From positions 372,001-436,000 of the forward strand of contig NZ_FNGY01000002.1 of the NCBI RefSeq assembly GCF_900103665.1: a stretch of DNA of 64,000 bases. Reading direction: 5' to 3'. Positions 36,358 through 43,851 of the stretch are shown in pieces. How positions within the stretch are numbered: position 1 is the stretch's first letter; each line of letters starts with the position of its first letter. The translations under genes were made by a program, and so were the position numbers. The notes under the pieces are model-generated. The model was not told the DNA's origin. It did not search any database and saw nothing but the letters and a program-made list of their open reading frames with translations. Source of the stretch: Pedobacter steynii (GTDB taxonomy: Bacteria > Bacteroidota > Bacteroidia > Sphingobacteriales > Sphingobacteriaceae).

Positions 36358-37260
36358 ATGAAATACCTAAAAAAAGCCTTATTGCTCTCCCTACTGTTGA
36401 TCAGCCATGTTTCCTTCGGACAGGTCGCTGAAAAAGCTTTGCGATTGTTTATTATTGGCAACAGTTTTTCGCAAAATGCGACTGCCTATTTGCCGAGTTT
36501 GGTAAAGGAAAATAATCAGCAATTGGTGGTTGGCCGGGCCGAACTCGGCGGTCATTCTTTACAGCAGCACTGGGAATATGCGGAAGCTGCGGAGGCCAAT
36601 CCTGAAGATCCTAAAGGCAAGCCCTATAATGGGAAATCATTACGCATGCTTTTATCTGCAGGTACCTGGGATGTGGTGACGATGCAGCAGTTCTCTTATT
36701 TATCGGCAGACCTGGAAAGTTATAGCCCTTATGCCGAAAAGCTTTACAATTACATTAAATCCCTGCAACCAAATGCAAAGATCCTTTTGCATCAGGGATG
36801 GGCGTACCGTTCAGATGCAAAGAAGTTTGGTCGCGTTGCGCCTGAACAACTGGCTAAAAATCAAGAGGAAATGTGGCAGAAATCAAGGGCTGCCTACCAT
36901 GCCGTAGCAAAGCAATTGAAGGTAGGTCTGATCCCTGTGGGAGATGCCTTTAATGCGGTAGCTACAGGTACAGAATACCGCTTTACAAAGGATATGAATT
37001 TTGACTACGATCATCCGGTATCTCCAAATCTTCCCATCCAGACCAATTCTTTAAACATGGGCTATTACTGGAAAGACAATGCCCTGGTATTTGATCCCAA
37101 TCATGCCAATGAAGCAGGGCGATACCTGGGTTCTTTAATCTGGTATGCACTTTTATTTAAGGAGTCGCCGGAAAAATTACAATACGTACCAAAAGAAGTT
37201 CCTGCAGGATTTGCTGCATATTTAAGAAGTGTTGCTGCAAAAACAGTTAAGGATTTATAA
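36358..37260 (+). CDS. SGNH/GDSL-type hydrolase, DUF4886 family
   Basis: 300-residue exported protein (signal peptide about 1-21) of the DUF4886 group of SGNH hydrolases. Block I is IIGNSFSQN with the probable nucleophile Ser36, block II has the Gly of ELGGHSL, and block V is FDPNHAN with Asp246 and His249 completing the triad. Such enzymes remove acetyl or other ester groups from sugars, so a glycan de-esterase in the periplasm is likely. It follows the two barrel proteins by 71 bp and precedes the symporter by 10 bp, in the same apparent operon. Confidence 0.85.
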   Translation: MKYLKKALLLSLLLISHVSFGQVAEKALRLFIIGNSFSQNATAYLPSLVKENNQQLVVGRAELGGHSLQQHWEYAEAAEANPEDPKGKPYNGKSLRMLLSAGTWDVVTMQQFSYLSADLESYSPYAEKLYNYIKSLQPNAKILLHQGWAYRSDAKKFGRVAPEQLAKNQEEMWQKSRAAYHAVAKQLKVGLIPVGDAFNAVATGTEYRFTKDMNFDYDHPVSPNLPIQTNSLNMGYYWKDNALVFDPNHANEAGRYLGSLIWYALLFKESPEKLQYVPKEVPAGFAAYLRSVAAKTVKDL

Positions 37261-37270
37261 ATAGAAAAAT

Positions 37271-38965
37271 ATGAACTCAGTAATAGACACCACAGTTATC
37301 GTTGTATTTTCAGTATTCATTATGATTATAGGTTTACTGTTTTCACGTACAGGGCGGAACCTTAAGTCTTTTTTTGCAGGTGGTGAGGCTGTACCCTGGT
37401 TTATCGGAGGCCTATCGCTTTTTATGAGTTTTTTCTCGGCCGGAACATTCGTTGCCTGGGGATCAATTGCCTATAAATACGGTTGGGTAGCAGTGACGAT
37501 CCAATGGACGATGTGTATCGGAGGATTGGTCACCGGATTGTACATTGCCCCTAAATGGAAAGCAACGGGAAGCCTGACCGCTGCGGAATTTATTAAGGAC
37601 AGGCTTGGAGAAAATGTTCAAAAGAGCTTTATCTATATTTTTATGTTGGTGTCGCTGTTCATTAAAGGTTCGGTGCTCTATTCTGTATCTAAACTGGTAG
37701 GTTCCTCTTTGGAATTTCCGCTGATCCCGGTTACGCTGGTGCTGGGGATCTTTATGATTGCTTATACGGCTGTCGGTGGTTTATGGGCAGTAATGGTGAC
37801 CGATATTTTACAGTTTGCAATTTTAACAACGGCAGTGTTGCTCATTATCCCATTGGCTTTTACTGAAGCAGGAGGGATCCAATCTTTTGTTTCCAGGGTT
37901 CCTGATAACTTTTTTAATGTCGTTAACGGCGAGTATACCTGGGGTTTCATCGGTGCTTTTGCCCTTTACCACATCTTTTATATTGGTGGAAACTGGACTT
38001 TTGTACAACGTTATACGAGTGTGGATACGCCAAAATCTGCTTCTAAAGTGGCCTTCCTTTTTGCCGGATTGTATATTGTAAGCCCGGTTTTGTGGATGCT
38101 TCCACCAATGATTTATCAAACGATTAATCCTGGGTTAACTGGTTTGGAAACAGAAAATGCTTATTTGATGGTTTGTAAGCAGGTGTTGCCGGCAGGATTG
38201 ATGGGCTTAATTCTGACGGGCATGTATTTTTCTACTTCAGCTTCTGCAAATACAGCTTTAAATGTCGTTTCTGCGGTATTTACCAATGATGTTTATAAGG
38301 GAACGATTAACCCGGGGGCATCTGATGAAAAGTTAATGAAAGTAGCACGGGCATCGTCCTGGTGTTTTGGCTTCGGGATGATTTTGATTGCGCTGATCGT
38401 ACCTTATATCGGAGGTATTGTGGAGTTTACATTAAGTGTAGGCGCAATCACCGGTGGGCCTTTGCTTGCGCCGCCGATCTGGGCTTTGTTCTCAAAACGG
38501 ATCACGGGTAAAGCGACGATTTGGATTACCATGATCAGCTTAGCGGTAAACCTGGTATTTAAGATCATACTGCCGCTTGTAGCAGATGATAAGCTGAGCC
38601 GCGCAAATGAAATGTTGCTGGGCGTGTTGCTTCCTTTTGCCTTGTTACTGGCTTATGAACTGTATGCCGGTTCAAAAGGTTTAACGAGTTCAGCGTATCT
38701 GCAATTGCAGGTGCGTAAAGCAGCACGAAATGCAAAGGTCATCGTTGTTGATGAAAAAGAAGCAGCTGAAATTAAAAGACAGAATAAGTTTGGCTTACAG
38801 GTCATTTCCTTCTCATTGGGCTTTATTGCGCTGATGTTATATGTGCTTTGCGCGTTTACGGCGAAAGGGACAGGGATGGTTGCCGGAATAGCAACGATCA
38901 TATTGTGCAGTGCCTGGATTCCGTTTAATGCTTCGAGGAAGGTTGTTGTGGAGAAGTCGTGCTAG
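37271..38965 (+). CDS. sodium:solute symporter (SSS family)
   Basis: 564-residue inner-membrane transporter with about 13-14 hydrophobic helices. SSS hallmarks are seen: an early G-R-x-x-x-x-F-F-x-G-G stretch (GRNLKSFFAGGEAVPWFIGG), SLFMSFFSAGTFVAWGS, TAVGGLWAVMVTDILQF and GLILTGMYFSTSASANTALN. It would import the mono- or oligosaccharide, or uronate, released in the periplasm. Last gene of the LacI-linked locus, 10 bp after the DUF4886 gene. A decayed copy of its last ~40 codons lies at 50094-50217. Confidence 0.93.
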   Translation: MNSVIDTTVIVVFSVFIMIIGLLFSRTGRNLKSFFAGGEAVPWFIGGLSLFMSFFSAGTFVAWGSIAYKYGWVAVTIQWTMCIGGLVTGLYIAPKWKATGSLTAAEFIKDRLGENVQKSFIYIFMLVSLFIKGSVLYSVSKLVGSSLEFPLIPVTLVLGIFMIAYTAVGGLWAVMVTDILQFAILTTAVLLIIPLAFTEAGGIQSFVSRVPDNFFNVVNGEYTWGFIGAFALYHIFYIGGNWTFVQRYTSVDTPKSASKVAFLFAGLYIVSPVLWMLPPMIYQTINPGLTGLETENAYLMVCKQVLPAGLMGLILTGMYFSTSASANTALNVVSAVFTNDVYKGTINPGASDEKLMKVARASSWCFGFGMILIALIVPYIGGIVEFTLSVGAITGGPLLAPPIWALFSKRITGKATIWITMISLAVNLVFKIILPLVADDKLSRANEMLLGVLLPFALLLAYELYAGSKGLTSSAYLQLQVRKAARNAKVIVVDEKEAAEIKRQNKFGLQVISFSLGFIALMLYVLCAFTAKGTGMVAGIATIILCSAWIPFNASRKVVVEKSC

Positions 38966-39056
38966 GATGATTACTTAGCTTTTTATCGTCAAGAAAGACT
39001 GTGTTTTAGTGGAGAATTCTGCTGGTCTGAATGGGATCTTTAATATCATTCTAACA

Positions 39057-39091
39057 AATCAATTAGTCAGACAATGTCTGACTAATTGATT
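39057..39091. terminator. 35-bp palindrome, probable bidirectional terminator
   Basis: Two perfect 17-nt arms (AATCAATTAGTCAGACA and its complement) around a single central A, between the symporter stop (38965) and the convergent vapC stop (39128). As RNA it folds into a long AT-rich hairpin. No strong T-tract on either side, so termination is inferred from placement between convergent genes. Confidence 0.5.
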
Positions 39092-39127
39092 GCAGTCCAA
39101 TTTTGTGAAATTGATCCGGTAGGTAAT

Positions 39128-39529
39128 TTAACGTTTATACCAGTTCTCAATCCGAATATCAGCTATACGTTCAAAGTCCTTAACATTATCTGTAACCAAT
39201 ATCAAATTATTCTCAACAGATGTTACCCCAATTAACAGATCAAATTCGTCATTAATTGGTTTACCTATTTTACGAAGGCGAACCTTTTCTTTTGCGTAGC
39301 GTTTTATAGAACCAATTATAGGTATTATAGATAAACCATCAACAAAATCATCCACAGCTTTATGAGCTTTTTCTGGATGATCACTATTTTCTGCACCAAA
39401 CCTCAATTCAACAACGGTGATTTCGGAAATAAAGAAGTTTTTTCTTCCCTTTTTTCGTATGATAGAAGCAAGATCAAGTTTGCCTCTTAAATAAAATACG
39501 CAGATACTAGTATCTAAAAGGTATTGCAT
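39128..39529 (-). CDS. vapC: PIN-domain ribonuclease toxin (VapC-like)
   Basis: 133-residue PIN-domain endoribonuclease. The four acidic metal ligands are visible: Asp6 (MQYLLDTSI), Glu41 (TVVELRFGAE), Asp97 (NDEFDLLIG) and Asp114 (LILVTDNVKDF). Length and spacing are normal for VapC toxins, which cleave RNA, often tRNA, when the antitoxin is lost. The start codon overlaps the stop of the upstream antitoxin gene by one base (TAATG), which indicates translational coupling. Confidence 0.9.
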   Translation of the reverse strand: MQYLLDTSICVFYLRGKLDLASIIRKKGRKNFFISEITVVELRFGAENSDHPEKAHKAVDDFVDGLSIIPIIGSIKRYAKEKVRLRKIGKPINDEFDLLIGVTSVENNLILVTDNVKDFERIADIRIENWYKR

Positions 39530-39768
39530 TAGAATTTAAGGTCTTTATCTCTGAAAGTCCTGGATCTTTTGATTTCTTCAGTGATAGTTTCAGCAGATTT
39601 GCCATCAGGAAATGCACCAAAGGAACTAAAAAATGCTTTTTCCTTACTTGTTTTTTCCTTTCTTAGTGATTTTGACAGACGTTCTATTAGCTCTAGTTTG
39701 GTAAGTGAATCCAAACCTTCGAATAAAGAAGAATATGTTTCAATAATATTTTTTGTCGCAACTGTCAT
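39529..39768 (-). CDS. antitoxin of the VapC-like toxin
   Basis: 79-residue antitoxin from the ATG at 39768. Upstream in-frame codons would extend it to 94 residues, but these run through the operator. The N-terminal half is helical (ATKNIIETYSSLFEGLDSLT, LELIERLSKSLRKEK) and the C-terminal tail (AFFSSFGAFPDG, EEIKRSRTFRDKDLKF) has the charged form expected for wrapping a PIN toxin. This type is common next to PIN toxins in Bacteroidota. A promoter and an inverted repeat lie directly upstream, consistent with autorepression. Confidence 0.85.
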   Translation of the reverse strand: MTVATKNIIETYSSLFEGLDSLTKLELIERLSKSLRKEKTSKEKAFFSSFGAFPDGKSAETITEEIKRSRTFRDKDLKF

Positions 39769-39784
39769 AACGTTTAGTTTAACA

Positions 39785-39845
39785 AGCATGTTAACAAACA
39801 TGCTGCTCAACACAAAAATAATAATAAAAATCCAGAACCTTCAAA
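39785..39845 (-). promoter_or_regulatory. promoter and operator of the toxin-antitoxin operon
   Basis: On the minus strand: -33 TTTG (39842-39845), a 21-bp spacer, and -7 box TATTTTTG (39813-39820), a good match to TTTG / TAnnTTTG. Immediately downstream is the inverted repeat AGCATGT-N6-ACATGCT (39785-39804), 17 bp before the ATG. Likely the site of antitoxin autoregulation. Confidence 0.7.
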
Positions 39846-39943
39846 TTTGATGTTGAAGATTAGAATACTTTTAAAATATTCCGGTTCTTCTGTAAATCAT
39901 TTATATCTTCATCAGATAAACTATTTACAATAAAAAACACGTT

Positions 39944-41254
39944 TTGCAGCACTCAGAAGAACAAATATTTGCACTTGCCCCAGATGAATCTTCCAAAAAA
40001 GCAGGGCTGGGACTGGCCAGTCCGTCAAAATGGGTAACCAGGGGAATTAACGAACAAGCCCTTTGGGGAGAATGCCAGGGCAGTGGGAGCAAACCTTACC
40101 AAACCCAGGTCGACTTAACCAGCATTGCCTTCAAATGTTCCTGTCCAAGCAGAAAATTCCCTTGCAAGCACGGCTTGGGCCTGATGTTACTCCATGCCCG
40201 GCAATCCGACCTGTTTACCGATTCAAACATGCCTGCATGGGTAAACGACTGGATCAGCAAGCGCTCGGAAAAGGAAGTAAAGAAAGCGGAAGCTATAGAT
40301 AAACCTGTCGACGAAGCAGCGCAGGCTAAACGTCAGGAAGCAAGAACTCAGAAAGTAAGTGCCGGAATCCAGGAACTCCTCATTTGGCTAAAAGACATTA
40401 TTCGTAGTGGAATCCTCAGTATGCCTGAGAAAGGAGACCATTACTGGGACAATATGGCCAGAAGAATGATCGATGCTCAGGCCTCCGGACTGGCAACTAT
40501 GGTCAGAACGCTCGGAGAAACCAAATTCTGGGAAGAAGGTTGGCAAAGTGATTTCATGGATGCTTTGCTACGTTTATACACCGTTGCGGAAAGTTACGGA
40601 AACCTAAGCCTCGTCAATGAAGCCTTACAACAGGATATTTTAAGAACAATTGGCTTTACCAGCAGTCTCGAAGAATTAAAAACTCAGGAAGGAACAGATG
40701 ATACCTGGCTTGTTTTAGGCAAAGAAACAACGGCTGAAGGCGCTTTAACCATAGAGCAAAACTGGCTTTACGGAGTTCAGCACAATATCTACGCCCTTAT
40801 TTTGCAATTTTATACCAAAGGACAGCCGGCAGAAATTTCTCTAATGCCTGGTACTTACCTGAACGCCGAACTGGTTTACTTTCCATCGGCCTTGCCTTAT
40901 CGGGCAGTGATTAAAACCCATACAGGCTTAACTGCTGTTGCTTCAGTGGAACAGAAAGGATTTGCCGACTGGCAACAGCTGGCGTTTCATGAAACCAAAG
41001 TCACTGCCACTTTGCCTTTTCATGAAGATATGCCCAGTCTCATTCAACAACTCAGTCCGGTAAAGCTCCAGCAAGATTGGTGGTTAAAAGACGAGAAAGG
41101 TCATTTATGTAAGGTTTCCTCAGAATTTAAACACATTTGGAAGTTGCTGGCCTGGAGCGGGGGAGCTCCCTTAACCATGGCTGTCGTCGGAAAAGAGAAC
41201 AATTACCTGCCTATTGGGGTATGGCATCAAAATACTTATAAAGCATTATCATGA
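39944..41254 (+). CDS. SWIM zinc finger family protein
   Basis: 436-residue cytoplasmic protein, first gene of a five-gene MoxR-VWA operon. The SWIM zinc-binding motif CxCx6CxH is at Cys65, Cys67, Cys74 and His76 (FKCSCPSRKFPCKHG). The N-terminus (EEQIFALAPDESSKKAGLGL) is typical of the SWIM proteins found with DUF5691 and MoxR genes. A long charged linker (about 95-135) precedes a C-terminal domain of unknown fold. SWIM domains bind DNA or protein. The start is a TTG: no in-frame ATG exists before the zinc finger, and the family N-terminus begins exactly there. Its stop overlaps the next start by 4 bp (ATGA). Confidence 0.88.
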   Translation: MQHSEEQIFALAPDESSKKAGLGLASPSKWVTRGINEQALWGECQGSGSKPYQTQVDLTSIAFKCSCPSRKFPCKHGLGLMLLHARQSDLFTDSNMPAWVNDWISKRSEKEVKKAEAIDKPVDEAAQAKRQEARTQKVSAGIQELLIWLKDIIRSGILSMPEKGDHYWDNMARRMIDAQASGLATMVRTLGETKFWEEGWQSDFMDALLRLYTVAESYGNLSLVNEALQQDILRTIGFTSSLEELKTQEGTDDTWLVLGKETTAEGALTIEQNWLYGVQHNIYALILQFYTKGQPAEISLMPGTYLNAELVYFPSALPYRAVIKTHTGLTAVASVEQKGFADWQQLAFHETKVTATLPFHEDMPSLIQQLSPVKLQQDWWLKDEKGHLCKVSSEFKHIWKLLAWSGGAPLTMAVVGKENNYLPIGVWHQNTYKALS

Positions 41255-42738
41255 AGGTCTGGGAATATATAGTCAACAGTGCCATGCTGGGCAGTGATAA
41301 ACCCGCTCCTGGTAAACCTGATTTACCGGAAGAACTTGTCGCAGTGTTCGATCAGATCAATAATATCCCCGACTTAGACCGGGAGTCGAAACTGTTACAA
41401 CAGGCGGCTATTGCCAGCAATTATCGTAAAAGCGGATTTCAACCTTTGCAAAAAGACGATATTAAGGTGTCCATCGCCGATCCGGAAAACCTGCCATACG
41501 TTGGTATTCCTGCTACCCTTGCCTTAAATAAAGTCTTACATGAAGGAAGTTTTCCTTTATTGGAATTATGGATGCAACGATGCAGTGCAACAGACCAGCT
41601 GGTACGCCCGGATTTGTTACCTGATGTTCTCGATAAGGCAGAATATCATTCTTCTTTAAGAAAACTGGCGGTAGACTGTACCGGAAACCGGGGCAAATGG
41701 CTCAGTCAGTTTAATCCTGACTGGGATTATTTCGGCCCCGATCGGTCTGAAGAAGAAATTTGGCTCAATGGAAAATCCGAAGAAAGAATCAGTTTGCTGA
41801 AAACCATTAGGTTAACAGATCCGGGCAGGGCAAGAGAAATGATCATCCAGACCTGGTCACAGGAAAATGTAGCACAGAAACTGGAATTCCTGAAATGCTT
41901 ACGACAAAACAAGCAAATCTCAGACCTGTCCTGGCTGGAAAGTTTATCCTCCGAAAAAGGGCAGAAGGTAAAAGACGAAATACAATATTTGTTGCGTGAA
42001 ATTCCCGGCTCCTCCATTATTCAGCAATATGAAGCTTTTCTTAGTGAAGCGCTTACCTTAAAAAAGGAGAAAGCCTTACTCGGAATGTTATCGAAAACCA
42101 CACTTCAGTATCAGTTTCCTGAACTGGTAAACGAAAGTATCTATAAATCAGGAATAGAAAAACTGGCGGGAGCAAACAGCAAATTTACCGATGAGCAGTA
42201 CATCACGTCTCAAGTTATCCAATATGTTCCACCAGCTTTTTGGGAAAAACACCTGGAAGCTTCGCGGGAGCAGGTAGTTGCCTATTTTGTAAAGTATGCC
42301 GGCAAGTTTGTCGCCTCGCTTGGAATCGCGGTTTCCCGCTTTAACGAAAAAGATTGGGTTCCTTATTTTCTTGACCAAAATACCTTGTATGCTGATTTTC
42401 TGGAGATGATGGATGCCGGAGATCAGGAAAAATACCTCGGGAAGTTTAAAGAAAGTCTTCCTAACGATGTGATACATTATGCATTGAATAGGAAACAGGA
42501 ATGGAGTAGCGGGTCTGCAGCAATCGTACTTAAAATCATGGCTGCTGATCCCGGCAGGTATCGCTTAAATACGTATAAGGAAAATATAGGCCTCATTCCT
42601 GTCGAAATGTTAACTCAACTGGGGAGGCTTGGCCCTGAAAACCAGAATGTCTTATCAGACTGGGAAAATATCAGGGAAGAGTTGCTCAGTTTACTCCTTT
42701 TAAAACAACAGATATTACAGGCTTTTATCAATAAATAA
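41251..42738 (+). CDS. DUF5691 family protein
   Basis: 495-residue cytoplasmic protein of the DUF5691 family; function unknown. It looks almost wholly alpha-helical with HEAT-like character (FPLLELWMQRCS, SSLRKLAVDCTGNRGKWLSQF, AREMIIQTWSQENVAQKLEFL). The G-x-R-G-x-W-L motif around residue 150 (CTGNRGKWLSQFNPDW) is a family landmark. Start overlaps the SWIM gene stop (ATGA), and the AAA gene follows after 18 bp. A scaffold or adaptor role in the MoxR-VWA complex is an inference from the constant gene pairing. Confidence 0.85.
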   Translation: MKVWEYIVNSAMLGSDKPAPGKPDLPEELVAVFDQINNIPDLDRESKLLQQAAIASNYRKSGFQPLQKDDIKVSIADPENLPYVGIPATLALNKVLHEGSFPLLELWMQRCSATDQLVRPDLLPDVLDKAEYHSSLRKLAVDCTGNRGKWLSQFNPDWDYFGPDRSEEEIWLNGKSEERISLLKTIRLTDPGRAREMIIQTWSQENVAQKLEFLKCLRQNKQISDLSWLESLSSEKGQKVKDEIQYLLREIPGSSIIQQYEAFLSEALTLKKEKALLGMLSKTTLQYQFPELVNESIYKSGIEKLAGANSKFTDEQYITSQVIQYVPPAFWEKHLEASREQVVAYFVKYAGKFVASLGIAVSRFNEKDWVPYFLDQNTLYADFLEMMDAGDQEKYLGKFKESLPNDVIHYALNRKQEWSSGSAAIVLKIMAADPGRYRLNTYKENIGLIPVEMLTQLGRLGPENQNVLSDWENIREELLSLLLLKQQILQAFINK

Positions 42739-42756
42739 TAAACAGAATTATAAGAT

Positions 42757-43833
42757 ATGTCAGAGATATTACGTCAGCATGCCGAACAATTGTTTGCGCA
42801 GGAGCTGGAAGAATTGCAAAAACAAGATGGGCAGAAGCGCCCTGCAAACTGGAAGTTGTCACCTCAGTCCGTAGTTTCTTACCTGATTGGCGGGAAGCTT
42901 AAAAACGGTTTTGAAGTTTCCCCTAAATACATTGGGAAAAGGAGTTTGATGGAAATTGCGGTAGCTACGCTTACGACAGACCGTGCATTGTTGCTTTATG
43001 GTTTACCGGGAACGGCAAAGAGCTGGGTAAGTGAGCACCTGGCAGCGGCGATTAGTGGCGATTCTACGTTGGTGGTTCAGGGAACCGCAGGAACGAGCGA
43101 GGAGTCGGTCCGTTATGGATGGAATTATGCCCGTTTAATTGCGGAAGGACCATCTGCAGCAGCATTGGTAGAAACTCCGGTAATGAGAGGGATGAAAGAA
43201 GGGAAGATTGCCAGGATCGAAGAGCTGACCAGAATTGGTGCGGATGTACAAGATGCGCTAATCACGATTTTATCGGAAAAATCATTGCCGGTACCGGAAC
43301 TGAATTTCGAAATTCAGGCGATTAAAGGTTTCAACATTATCGCAACTGCGAACAACCGTGATAAAGGGGTGAATGAACTTTCAGGTGCTTTAAAACGCCG
43401 TTTCAACACCGTAGTTCTACCATTACCTGCAACGATTGAAGAAGAAATAGACATTGTACGCAGAAGGGTGGAAAGCTTTGAAAAGATTATGGACCTGCCT
43501 GCTCAGCCGCCTGCATTACAGGAGATCCGCAGAATCGTTACGATTTTCAGAGAGCTTCGCGCAGGGGTTACGCTGGACAATAAAACGAAGATCAAAATCC
43601 CATCAGGAACATTAAGCACGGCTGAAGCGATTTCTGTGGTGAATAGTGGCCTTTCTATGGCGGCCTATTTTGGTGATGGGGAACTGAAAGCCGGAGACCT
43701 TGCTGCGAGTATCATTGGCTCGGTGATTAAAGATCCGGTTCAGGATAAAGTGATCTGGCAGGAATACCTGGAAACAGTAGTGAAACCAAGAGAAGAATGG
43801 AGTGACATTTACCGCGCTTGTCGTGATTTATAA
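42757..43833 (+). CDS. MoxR-type AAA+ ATPase
   Basis: 358-residue AAA+ ATPase of the MoxR class. Walker A GLPGTAKS at 82-89, Walker B IARIEEL at 151-157, sensor-1 Asn in IIATANN at about 194-200, and the SGALKRRF arginine-finger region at about 209-216. MoxR proteins act as chaperone-like remodelers paired with VWA proteins; the VWA partner is encoded two genes downstream. The N-terminal 60 residues are specific to this subgroup. ATPase residues are intact, so the operon should be active. Confidence 0.93.
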   Translation: MSEILRQHAEQLFAQELEELQKQDGQKRPANWKLSPQSVVSYLIGGKLKNGFEVSPKYIGKRSLMEIAVATLTTDRALLLYGLPGTAKSWVSEHLAAAISGDSTLVVQGTAGTSEESVRYGWNYARLIAEGPSAAALVETPVMRGMKEGKIARIEELTRIGADVQDALITILSEKSLPVPELNFEIQAIKGFNIIATANNRDKGVNELSGALKRRFNTVVLPLPATIEEEIDIVRRRVESFEKIMDLPAQPPALQEIRRIVTIFRELRAGVTLDNKTKIKIPSGTLSTAEAISVVNSGLSMAAYFGDGELKAGDLAASIIGSVIKDPVQDKVIWQEYLETVVKPREEWSDIYRACRDL

Positions 43834-43851
43834 ACCTGATAACAACAAGGC

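Noticed and set aside
38966..39127. Insertion sequence end suggested by the 35-bp palindrome
   Set aside because: No transposase, no target duplication and no second copy in the window; better explained as a terminator-like hairpin between convergent genes.
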